Source: Geminicoccaceae bacterium (GTDB lineage Bacteria; Pseudomonadota; Alphaproteobacteria; Geminicoccales; Geminicoccaceae). From it: DNA of 64,000 bases. The stretch is from positions 3,226,451-3,290,450 of the forward strand of contig AP024683.1 of assembly GCA_025999455.1 (NCBI GenBank). The letters run 5' to 3'. Shown here piece by piece: positions 44,493 through 52,370 of the stretch (position 1 is the stretch's first letter; every line of letters begins with the position of its first letter). The position numbers were made by a program, and so were the translations under genes. The notes below the pieces were generated by a model that saw only the letters and a list, made by a program, of their open reading frames with translations, was not told the DNA's origin and did no database searches.

Positions 44493-45470
44493 ATGCTGCG
44501 CTGCACGCGTCGTCTCGCCCTCGCCACCGCAGCTTGGATCGGGGTGGTGGGTGCCGCCTCGGCCGAGCGGTGGGACATGCCCTTGGCCTACCCCGAGACC
44601 AACTTCCACACCGAGAACGCCAAGAAGTTCGCCGCCTGCGTGAAGGACGGCACCAAAGGTGCCATCGAGATCGTCACCCACGCCAACGGCTCGCTCTTCA
44701 AAGGCAACGACATCAAGCGCGCGGTGCAGACCGGCCAAGCGCCGATCGGCGAGCGGCTCTTGTCCGCCCACGAGAACGAGAACCCGCTCTTCGGCTACGA
44801 CGCGGTCCCGTTCCTCGCCTCGTCCTACGAGGCTTCGGAGAAGCTCTGGAAGGCAGCCAAGCCCAAGCTCGAGGCGCTCCTCGACAAGCAGAACCTCGTG
44901 CTCCTCTATTCGGTCCCCTGGCCGCCGCAGGGCATCTACACCAAGAAACCACTCCAGAGTGCGGCCGACATGAAGGGCGTCAAGTTCCGCTCCTACAACG
45001 CCGCGACCGCCCGCATGGCCGAGCTCATGGGTGCGATCCCGGTGCAGATCGAGGCGGCCGAGCTCACCCAAGCGCTCGCCACGGGGGTGGTCGAGAGCTT
45101 CATCAGCTCGGGCTCGACCGGCTACGACAGCAAGGTCTGGGAGCAACTCAAATACTGGTACGACACCCAGGCCTGGCTGCCGCGCAACACCGTGTTCGTG
45201 AACAAGGCCGCCTGGAACGGTCTCACGCCCGAGCAACAGAAGGTCTTCCGCGACTGTGCCGCCAAGGCCGAGGCCGAAGGCACGGCGCGCTCGAAGGAGC
45301 TCGCCGGCTGGTACATCGAGCAGCTCAAGGCGAAGGGCATGACGATCGAGCCCGCGAGCCCGCAACTCAAGGCCGATCTCGCCAAGATCGGCGAGATCAT
45401 GACCAACGATTGGCTCGCCAAGGCCGGCGAGGACGGCAAGGCGATCGTCGAAGCGTTCCGCAAGATGTGA
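44493..45470 (+). CDS. dctP: TRAP transporter substrate-binding protein (DctP type)
   Basis: A 325-residue periplasmic binding protein with a signal peptide (about 1-24, cleaved after ASA). The DctP core is visible: PETNFHTENAKKFAACV, GQAPIGERLLSAHENENPL, KGVKFRSYNAATARMAELM (the Arg that binds the ligand carboxylate), AIPVQIEAAELTQALATG and VESFISSGSTG. It captures an organic acid for TRAP import. The matching small permease follows after a strong hairpin; the large permease DctM is absent from the neighbourhood. Confidence 0.92.
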   Translation: MLRCTRRLALATAAWIGVVGAASAERWDMPLAYPETNFHTENAKKFAACVKDGTKGAIEIVTHANGSLFKGNDIKRAVQTGQAPIGERLLSAHENENPLFGYDAVPFLASSYEASEKLWKAAKPKLEALLDKQNLVLLYSVPWPPQGIYTKKPLQSAADMKGVKFRSYNAATARMAELMGAIPVQIEAAELTQALATGVVESFISSGSTGYDSKVWEQLKYWYDTQAWLPRNTVFVNKAAWNGLTPEQQKVFRDCAAKAEAEGTARSKELAGWYIEQLKAKGMTIEPASPQLKADLAKIGEIMTNDWLAKAGEDGKAIVEAFRKM

Positions 45471-45526
45471 GCTCGGGTGCGGGCGTCGGGGCCACGTCGA
45501 CCCCGACGCCCGAGCCCGTCACACCA
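45035..45526 (+). other. Placeholder superseded by the dctQ entry below
   Basis: This line carries no annotation; see the dctQ gene entry at 45526-46035. Confidence 0.
45481..45511 (+). terminator. Strong intercistronic hairpin between dctP and dctQ
   Basis: GGGCGTCGGGG (45481-45491) pairs perfectly with CCCCGACGCCC (45501-45511) across a 9-base loop; outer GCTC/GAGC extends the stem. There is no T-tract. Placed right after the binding-protein stop, it may lower downstream expression or protect the dctP message. Confidence 0.6.
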
Positions 45527-46035
45527 TGATCCGTCGCGCCCTCGATTTTCTCTACGATTTGGCCGGCTGGCTCGCCGCGCTCTTCATGATCGCGATCCTC
45601 GTGATCATCGTGGCCCAGATCGGCGCCCGGTTGCTCGCGATCAAATTCCCGGGCGGCACCGATTACGCGGGCTACTGCATGGCCGCCGCCTCGTTCCTGG
45701 CCCTCGCCCACACCTTCCGGCGCGGCGGTCACATCCGTGTCGAGCTCGTGCTGCAGCGTCTGCGCGAGCCGGCCCGCCGCCGCGTCGAGCTCGCGGTCCT
45801 GGCACTCGGCAGCGCGCTCGCCTGGTACTTCGCCTGGTACGCGATCCGCGGCGTGCGCTTTTCCTGGATGCTCGGCGACGTGAGCCAGGGACAGGACGCG
45901 ACGCCCCTCTGGATCCCGCAGAGCGCCATGGCCGTGGGTGTGGTCCTGCTCGCGGTCGCCCTGACGGACCATCTCGTCCGGGTCCTGCGCGGCGCCGATC
46001 CGCGCTTGGGCGACGGGCCGGCCGCCGAGGCGTGA
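45526..46035 (+). CDS. dctQ: TRAP transporter small permease (DctQ type)
   Basis: A 169-residue membrane protein with four hydrophobic helices and the DctQ marks TDYAGYCMAAASFLALAHTF and RRGGHIRVELVLQRL. It forms the small membrane subunit of a TRAP transporter together with DctP. The next gene is a glycosyltransferase, so no DctM large permease follows; one must be encoded elsewhere or the system is incomplete. Confidence 0.9.
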   Translation: MIRRALDFLYDLAGWLAALFMIAILVIIVAQIGARLLAIKFPGGTDYAGYCMAAASFLALAHTFRRGGHIRVELVLQRLREPARRRVELAVLALGSALAWYFAWYAIRGVRFSWMLGDVSQGQDATPLWIPQSAMAVGVVLLAVALTDHLVRVLRGADPRLGDGPAAEA

Positions 46036-46078
46036 CCCGCCGCTCCGTCGTCGCCGGGCCGAGCCGAGGCGTTCCACC

Positions 46079-47359
46079 GTGAGGGCACCGCTCCGGATCG
46101 CCTTCGTCTACCCGCACGCCGCGATCGGCCCCGCGGGGGAAGGTGTGGCGGATGCGCTTGCCGTGGTGCTGGTCGAGCTCGGCCGCCGGCTCGTCGAACG
46201 TGGCTGCGCGGTCACGGCTTTCGTCCGCCGGCGGCCTGGTGAGCCGGCCGCCTCGACCCTCGACGGCATCGCGATCCGGCGGATCGACCAGCTCGCCGAC
46301 CACCTCCTGTTCCGGCTCCGTCTGTTCGACCGCTTGCGCCCGGCCGACCGACCGCTCCGGGTGACCGGCCTCTATTACCCGGTCTTCGTGCGGAGGGTCG
46401 CCCGTGAGCTCGCCCGCACGGGCGTCGACATCGTCCACCTCCACAACAATGCCTGCTTCGTCGAGCCGCTCCGGCGCCGCCTGCCCGATGCCGATCTCGT
46501 GCTGCACCAGCACGACCACGCGCTCGCCGACTTCGCCCCCGAGCTCACCGCGGCACGGCTGCGCCGCGTGAAGCTTTTGCTCACCTGCAGCGACCATGTC
46601 CGCGCGCGCGTGCTCGAGCGCTTCCCCGAGATCGCCCCGCACGCCGCCACGCTCTGGAACGGCGTCGACGCCCGGTTCCTCGACGTCGCCTCCGATCCGG
46701 GGGCATCCTCCACGATCCTGTTCGTCGGTCGGCTCGCCCCGGAGAAGGGCGTGCACCTCCTGCTCGAGGCTTTCGACCGGATCGCCGACCGCCATCCCGA
46801 GGCCCGGCTCGAGCTCGTGGGTGCCCCCGACTTTTCGCCCAAGGAATTCGTCGACCCGTTCGACCGTGATCCCGTCATCCGCCCCCTCGCCCCGTGGTTC
46901 GCCCAGCCGCAGGCTTGGCGCCGGCACCTCGAGGGGCTCGCCGCCCGGCGGCCCGGTCGGATCGTACTGCGCGGCGCGCTCCTCAACCGCGAACTGCCGG
47001 CGGTGATGGCACCGGCGGGCATCTTCGCCTTCCCGACCATCTGGCACGAGCCGTTCGGCATGCCACCCGTCGAGGCCATGGCTGCGGGCCTGCCGGTCGT
47101 CGCCGGGCGCGCCGGCGCCCTTCCCGAAACCGTCGACCACGGGCGGACGGGGCTCCTCGTCGAGCGCGGCTCGGTCGAGGCGCTTGCGGAAGCGCTCGAT
47201 TCGCTCCTCGCTGACCCGCAGCGGCGCCGGGCGATGGGAGAGGCTGGCCGCGCCCGCGTCCAGGAGCGCTTCCGCTGGGACACCCTCGCCGACCGGCTGC
47301 TCGACCTCTACCGCGCGCACTGCCCACGCGCCGCACGCCGATCGATCTTTGCCCGCTGA
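46079..47359 (+). CDS. Glycosyltransferase family 4 protein (first of pair)
   Basis: A 426-residue GT-B fold glycosyltransferase. The acceptor half starts with RIAFVYPHAAIGP and has VDIVHLHNNACFVE; the donor half has FVGRLAPEKGVHLLLEAF and the GT4 motif HEPFGMPPVEAMAAGLPVVAG (Glu-x7-Glu). It transfers a sugar from an activated nucleotide donor with retention, probably onto a lipid-linked glycan or exopolysaccharide. GTG 46079 is the first plausible start. The next gene is a relative in the same direction, overlapping its end. Confidence 0.9.
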   Translation: MRAPLRIAFVYPHAAIGPAGEGVADALAVVLVELGRRLVERGCAVTAFVRRRPGEPAASTLDGIAIRRIDQLADHLLFRLRLFDRLRPADRPLRVTGLYYPVFVRRVARELARTGVDIVHLHNNACFVEPLRRRLPDADLVLHQHDHALADFAPELTAARLRRVKLLLTCSDHVRARVLERFPEIAPHAATLWNGVDARFLDVASDPGASSTILFVGRLAPEKGVHLLLEAFDRIADRHPEARLELVGAPDFSPKEFVDPFDRDPVIRPLAPWFAQPQAWRRHLEGLAARRPGRIVLRGALLNRELPAVMAPAGIFAFPTIWHEPFGMPPVEAMAAGLPVVAGRAGALPETVDHGRTGLLVERGSVEALAEALDSLLADPQRRRAMGEAGRARVQERFRWDTLADRLLDLYRAHCPRAARRSIFAR

Positions 47360-48692
47360 GCCCCGCTTGCGCATCGCCTTGGTGAGCCAGCCGCGCGATC
47401 CGATCGCCGCCACGGGCCCGCAGCGTGGCTCGGTCGCGATCGTCCTCGTGGAGCTCGCGCGCCGCCTCGCCCGCCGCCACGAGGTCCTGGTCCTCGCGCC
47501 GCGGCGGCCGGGCGAGCCCGAGGACGAGGTGACGATGGAGGGCGCGCAGGTGGCCCGCGTGGTGCCGCCCGCGGCCGCCCTCCATCGGCTCGTGGAGGCG
47601 GCGGGCGGCCTCCTCCCCGGCACCCGGCCGCACATGGCACGAAGCGTCTACTTCGCAGGATATCCGAGCCGGCTCGCGCCGCCCCTGGCCGCCTTCCGTC
47701 CCGACATCGTCCACGTGATGTGCGTGACGCCGTTCCTCCCGGCGCTCGCCCGCACACTCCCCGGGGTCCCCCTCGTACTCCATCTGCACGACGAGCTCCT
47801 CCTCGGGCTCGACCGCGCCACGGCGTCGGCGCGCCTCGCCCCGGCAGCGGCGGTCGTCACGGTCAGCACCTGGCTCGCCCGGCGCCTCGCCACTCGTTTC
47901 CCCGAGCACGCGGCCAAGTTCGTTCCGATCGGCAACGGCGTCGATCTCGACCGATTCACACCGGCGCCACGAGCGGAAGCCGAACCGGGACGCGAGCGCC
48001 TGCTCTTCGTCGGCCGGATCTCGCCCGAGAAGGGGGTGCACGTACTGCTCGACGCCTTCGCCCGACTCGCCCGGGAGCGCCCCGGCCTCGGCCTCGAGCT
48101 CGTCGGCGAACCCGGGCTCATGCCACGCGCGTTCCTCGAGCTCCTGGAGCGGACCCCCGCGCTCGAGACGGCTCTCGCCTTCTACGGCCGCGGGCCGCTC
48201 GAGCGGCTCCGTCGGCAGCTCGTCGACGGCGGCGACGGCTATCTGCGGACGATCCTCGACCGTCTGCCCGAACCGATCCGCGCCCGGGTCCGGGTCGCGG
48301 GACCCGTGCCGCACGACGCGCTCGTGGCGCGCTATCGGGCGGCCGACCTCCTCGTCGCCCCCTCGGTCTGCAACGAGCCCTTTTGTCTGCCGGTCGCCGA
48401 AGCCATGGCCTGCGGCCTTCCCTGCGTGGTGAGCGACGCCGGCGCACCGCCGGAGCTGATCGGCGCCCGGGGTCCGGAGGGGATCGCCGCGGCCGGGATC
48501 GCGGTTCCGCCCGGGGACGCCGCGGCGCTGGCCCGCGCGATCGCGACGCTCCTCGACGATCCCGACCGGCGCAGGGCGATGGGTCTCGCCGCCCGTCGCC
48601 GCGCCGACGAGCTTCTCGGCTGGGACGAGGCCGTCGCCCGGCTCGAGGCGGTCTACCGCTCGCTCCGCGCCCCGGCCGCGCCCGTGGCCTGA
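47349..48692 (+). CDS. Glycosyltransferase family 4 protein (second of pair)
   Basis: A 447-residue GT4 enzyme related to the preceding one, with RIALVSQPRDPIAATGPQRGS at its N-terminus, VPLVLHLHDELLLG, FVGRISPEKGVHVLLDAF and NEPFCLPVAEAMACGLPCVVS. The start is uncertain: TTG 47349 overlaps the upstream stop and gives a lead-in like its paralogue, TTG 47367 is the alternative. No clear ribosome-binding site precedes either, so translational coupling is likely. Its 3' end overlaps the convergent GH43-like gene by 40 bases. Confidence 0.87.
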   Translation: MPAEPRLRIALVSQPRDPIAATGPQRGSVAIVLVELARRLARRHEVLVLAPRRPGEPEDEVTMEGAQVARVVPPAAALHRLVEAAGGLLPGTRPHMARSVYFAGYPSRLAPPLAAFRPDIVHVMCVTPFLPALARTLPGVPLVLHLHDELLLGLDRATASARLAPAAAVVTVSTWLARRLATRFPEHAAKFVPIGNGVDLDRFTPAPRAEAEPGRERLLFVGRISPEKGVHVLLDAFARLARERPGLGLELVGEPGLMPRAFLELLERTPALETALAFYGRGPLERLRRQLVDGGDGYLRTILDRLPEPIRARVRVAGPVPHDALVARYRAADLLVAPSVCNEPFCLPVAEAMACGLPCVVSDAGAPPELIGARGPEGIAAAGIAVPPGDAAALARAIATLLDDPDRRRAMGLAARRRADELLGWDEAVARLEAVYRSLRAPAAPVA

Positions 48693-50212
48693 GCCGATGG
48701 ACGCGCCGCCCGCCGCTCGGCGAGCAAGGCGCGCAGATTGGCGAGGAACGCCCGAAGCGACCGCCGCTCGCGCTTGCCGTCGACCAGGATCCCGGCCTCG
48801 CTCACGGTGAGCGTGTGCAGCCCGTCCGGGCAGGGCCCGGTGGGGTCCGGATCGAGCCGGGCGATCGGCACTTCGCGATAGAGGCCGGGTGTGAGCGCCT
48901 CGATCCGGTTGATCACGACCGCCCCACCGTAGGTCCGCGTGCAGTCCTGAGCCGGGCGGTAGAGCCGGCCCTCCTGTTCGAAGATCGGCCCCGCCGGCCG
49001 CGCCGAGCCCAGATCGTCCACGACCGGACTCATCGGGTGCCGGCGCCAGGGGCCGCGCAGCGCCTCGGCCACGAACAGATGCAGCCGGCCCTCGTCCTGG
49101 TCCGCCCGGTCGCCGGCGAAGAGGTACCACTGCCCGCCGTGGCGCAGCACGGTCGGATCGACCCCGGCGAAGCCCTCGACCAGCACCGCGTCGGGCTCGA
49201 AGCGGTCGGGGAACGGTGCCGCCCGCCAGAGCTGGATGCGACCGGTGGCGGACGCCTCCGGCAGGAGGAAGATCTCGCCGCCCTCCTCGACCAGGAACGG
49301 CCAGGAGAGGTGGTGGGCGGCGCGCAGCACCGGGACCACCGGGGCCCCGGCCTCGAGCCCGGTGCGCACGAGGTGGCCGCGATGGGTGGCGGGATCGAAC
49401 GCCTCGGCCAGGACCACCTGCCCGCGCACGCCCACGGGGTCGGCGAGCCAGCCCTCGCTCCGGACCGGCAGCCAGCGGATGGATGGTCTCGAACCCTCGA
49501 GCAGCGCCGCCGGGTCCGCGTCCAGCACCCCGAGGCGCCACGCTTCCTCGATTGTACAGTCGAACAAACGGCGCACCGCTCCGGAGGCTTCCCGGAAGCG
49601 GCGCGCCCGCGGCTCGGGCGGCGGTGTCGGGTCGAGGCGGAGCTGCCGCTCGACCTCTGGCCCCTCGAGCCCGGCCCGCCGCCAGGCGAGCGCCCGGGCC
49701 GGCCAGCGGGCGATCACGTCGAGCACGCGCGCCCGGGTCGCGGCGAGCGAGTGGGGTACCGCCTTGATGCGGCCCTCGACCAGCACCCGGCCCTCGCCCG
49801 GACCCTCGAGCTCGACTAGGCGCGCGAGCACCGACCGCTCGCCGCGGACGAGCTCCGCTCCCCCGGGCGGGCCGGGGCGAGCTTCCGGGCCGAAGCGGAA
49901 CTGCCAGACCGTGACGCCCGGATCGAGGCGGGGCGGGCCGAAGCCGAGATCGACCACGAGCCCGATCCCGGCTTCGCGAAGGCGCCCGGACAGATCCGGC
50001 GCCCGCTCGTCGATCCACGGCCCGAGGTCCGCCCCGTCCGCCGGAGGACCGAGCCACGATGGGGGCGGCAGCCCCTGCTCGGCGAGCGTCGACGCCACCG
50101 CCCTCTGCCAGGACTCGACCGGCCCCTGGAGCCGGAGCGCGACACCATGCGGCAGTTCGGCAACAACTCGTCGACCAGCCTGCGACACCCCTCGTTCCCG
50201 CGAAGGTGGCAT
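48653..50212 (-). CDS. GH43-like beta-propeller protein with N-terminal unknown domain
   Basis: A 519-residue protein. The C-terminal half (about 270-480) resembles the five-bladed GH43-like region found in bacterial formyltransferase-like and glucosamine inositolphosphorylceramide transferase N-terminal proteins: WPFLVEEGGEIFLLPEA, RIQLWRA, FAGVDPTVLRHGGQWYLFAGD, RGPWRRHPMSPVVDD, GRLYRPAQDCTRTYGGAVV. The N-terminal half has VWQFRFG and GRVLVEG blocks of the same protein group, but no complete formyltransferase site is visible. It is probably a sugar-modifying or glycan-binding enzyme of the surrounding cluster. The start is uncertain (ATG 50212 or 50245). Confidence 0.65.
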   Translation of the reverse strand: MPPSRERGVSQAGRRVVAELPHGVALRLQGPVESWQRAVASTLAEQGLPPPSWLGPPADGADLGPWIDERAPDLSGRLREAGIGLVVDLGFGPPRLDPGVTVWQFRFGPEARPGPPGGAELVRGERSVLARLVELEGPGEGRVLVEGRIKAVPHSLAATRARVLDVIARWPARALAWRRAGLEGPEVERQLRLDPTPPPEPRARRFREASGAVRRLFDCTIEEAWRLGVLDADPAALLEGSRPSIRWLPVRSEGWLADPVGVRGQVVLAEAFDPATHRGHLVRTGLEAGAPVVPVLRAAHHLSWPFLVEEGGEIFLLPEASATGRIQLWRAAPFPDRFEPDAVLVEGFAGVDPTVLRHGGQWYLFAGDRADQDEGRLHLFVAEALRGPWRRHPMSPVVDDLGSARPAGPIFEQEGRLYRPAQDCTRTYGGAVVINRIEALTPGLYREVPIARLDPDPTGPCPDGLHTLTVSEAGILVDGKRERRSLRAFLANLRALLAERRAARPSAQATGAAGARSER

Positions 50213-50297
50213 CCCCGGCGCGCTTCGGTCCCCGGTCCCAACCATGCTACAGGGGGGCGGAACGGAGCACGGGCTCCGGCTCGAGGAAGGGCGGGGG

Positions 50298-52370
50298 ATG
50301 GCGGAGACGCGGCCGCTCGTCAGTATCGGTTTGCCGGTCTTCAACGGCGAGGCCTATCTCGAGGACGCGATCCGCTCGGTCCTCGCCCAGACGCTCGACG
50401 ACCTCGAGCTCGTGATCTCCGACAACGCGTCGACCGATCGCACGGCCGAGATCTGCCGCGACTGGGCGGCCACCGACCGCCGGGTACGCTACCTGCGCAA
50501 CCTGCAGAATCTCGGCGCCGCGCCGAACTACAACCGAACGTTCGCCGAAAGTCGGGGCCATTACTTCAAGTGGCTGGCCCACGACGATCGCCTGCGGCCG
50601 GGCTATCTCGCCGCTACCCTCGCGGTGCTCGAAGCCGATCCGAGCGTCGTTCTCTGCAACACCACCGTCGCCTACATCGACGCACGGGGTGCCCCGCTCG
50701 GCGAGTATCGCAGCCCGCTCGGCCTCGCCGGCGCGGCACGACCCTCGGAGCGGTTCGCGGCCCTCGTGCTCCGCTCGCACAGCTGTGTCGACTTCTTCGG
50801 AACGATCCGCCGCTCCGCGCTCGAAGGCTCTTTGCTGCACGGTCCTTTCCCCGGCGCCGACCGGGCGCTTCTGGCCCAGCTCGCGCTGCGCGGTCGCATG
50901 GTCCAGCTCGAGCCGCCGCTCGTCGAGATGCGCGAGCACCCGCACCGCTACACCCGCAGTCGGCGCAGTGTTGCCGAGCGGCAGCGTTGGCACGAGGCCG
51001 GGGCGACGCGGCGGCCGATCCCGTCCCTCGAGCTCTGGCGCACCTATCGCCGCTTGGTCGCGAGCGAGCCCCTCGATTCGGAGGAACGTCGCGCCTGTCG
51101 GCGGGTCCTGCTCCGCTGGTGGTTCGTCAATTGGAACGCGCTCCGGCTCGTCGCCGACCTCGCCGACTGCGTGGCACCCGGTGCCGTCGCCCGGGCCGAA
51201 GACCTCAAGACGCGGCTTTTCGGCGCGGCGCCCGGCCACTTCATCCAGCTCGCGGAGGCTCCACGGGTGCCGCCGGCGCGCGGGGCCGTCGCGCGTCGGG
51301 CCGATCCCTACGGCCTCGGCGCGTGTTTCGAGGACTGCGCGCCGATCTTCGTGGTGGGCGCGCCGCGCTCGGGCACGAGCCTCCTGGCCCGCATGCTGGA
51401 TGCGCACCCCGCGATCGGCCTCGCCGACGAACTCTGTTTCTTCGACATCGTCCTCGGCGCCCGGCGCGAGGTGCCGGAGCTCGACAGCGCCGAGCGGATC
51501 GAGCGGTTCCTCGAGCTCCTCCCGAACATGGACCATGTCCGCTACTGGGCGGACGGTGAGCTGCTGATCCGAGCCGCGGCCGAGCGGCTGCGGGCCGATC
51601 CGAGCCCGTGCTACGCCGCCTTCTACCGCCACCTCATGGAATGCCGTGCCGCGGCGCTCGGAAAGCGCCGCTTCGGCGAGAAGACGCCCTGGAACGTCCG
51701 CCACCTCGAGGCGCTCGAAGCTCTCTTTCCGAACGCCCGGTTCCTGCACATCGTCCGCGACCCGCGCGCGGTGGTTGCCTCCAAGCGCAAACTGCCGTGC
51801 ACCTCGCGCGACGTCGTCACCAACGCCGTCAAATGGTCGATCGACGTCGCCGCCGCCGGGCGGTACCGGGAGGGTTCCCCGGATCGGGCGGCCCGGCTGC
51901 TCGAGATCCGCTACGAGGACCTCGTACGCAGCCCCGAGGCGGTGCTGCGCCGGGTCACCGACTTCCTGGGCGAGCCTTTCGATCCGGCGATGCTCGCCTT
52001 CGCCGAGGCCGGCGCCCTCGCCTTCAAGGACCAGCCCTGGCGCGAGGGTGTCCGGCGGCCACTGTTCGACTCCTCGCCGGAGGCCTGGCGTACCGAGCTC
52101 TTACCCGTGCAACTCTGGCTCGTCCAACGGCTCACCCGGACGAGCATGGTCCGCTACGGCTACGCGGCCGAACCGGTCCCGCTGCGCGCGCGCCTCGAAC
52201 TGCCGCTGCAGGTGCTACACGAGCTCGGTGCCTGGCTCGCTTTCAAGCGCGACGAGACCCGCCATCGTGCCGCGGAGCCGGCCATCCACTTCCGCGCCCC
52301 CACCACACCGCTCTACAAGCTGCTGATGCGGGCCATCCTCAAAGGTGGTGGCCCCAGCCGCTTTCTTTGA
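50298..52370 (+). CDS. Fusion of GT2 glycosyltransferase and sulfotransferase
   Basis: A 690-residue two-domain enzyme. Residues about 8-230 form a GT2 (GT-A) domain with VSIGLPVFNGEAYLEDAIRS, ELVISDNASTDRTAEI and the metal-binding LAHDD. Residues about 345-620 form a sulfotransferase domain with the PAPS 5'-phosphosulfate loop FVVGAPRSGTSLLARML and the 3'-phosphate site HIVRDPRAVVASKRKL. It would add a sugar and a sulfate to the same glycan. ATG 50298 has GAGGAAGGG upstream. It is divergent from the GH43-like gene and overlaps the convergent flippase by 32 bases. Confidence 0.9.
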   Translation: MAETRPLVSIGLPVFNGEAYLEDAIRSVLAQTLDDLELVISDNASTDRTAEICRDWAATDRRVRYLRNLQNLGAAPNYNRTFAESRGHYFKWLAHDDRLRPGYLAATLAVLEADPSVVLCNTTVAYIDARGAPLGEYRSPLGLAGAARPSERFAALVLRSHSCVDFFGTIRRSALEGSLLHGPFPGADRALLAQLALRGRMVQLEPPLVEMREHPHRYTRSRRSVAERQRWHEAGATRRPIPSLELWRTYRRLVASEPLDSEERRACRRVLLRWWFVNWNALRLVADLADCVAPGAVARAEDLKTRLFGAAPGHFIQLAEAPRVPPARGAVARRADPYGLGACFEDCAPIFVVGAPRSGTSLLARMLDAHPAIGLADELCFFDIVLGARREVPELDSAERIERFLELLPNMDHVRYWADGELLIRAAAERLRADPSPCYAAFYRHLMECRAAALGKRRFGEKTPWNVRHLEALEALFPNARFLHIVRDPRAVVASKRKLPCTSRDVVTNAVKWSIDVAAAGRYREGSPDRAARLLEIRYEDLVRSPEAVLRRVTDFLGEPFDPAMLAFAEAGALAFKDQPWREGVRRPLFDSSPEAWRTELLPVQLWLVQRLTRTSMVRYGYAAEPVPLRARLELPLQVLHELGAWLAFKRDETRHRAAEPAIHFRAPTTPLYKLLMRAILKGGGPSRFL

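Noticed and set aside
45526-45526. A feature line at 45526 with an end before its start
   Set aside because: It is a clerical slip with zero confidence and no content; the dctQ gene is 45526-46035.
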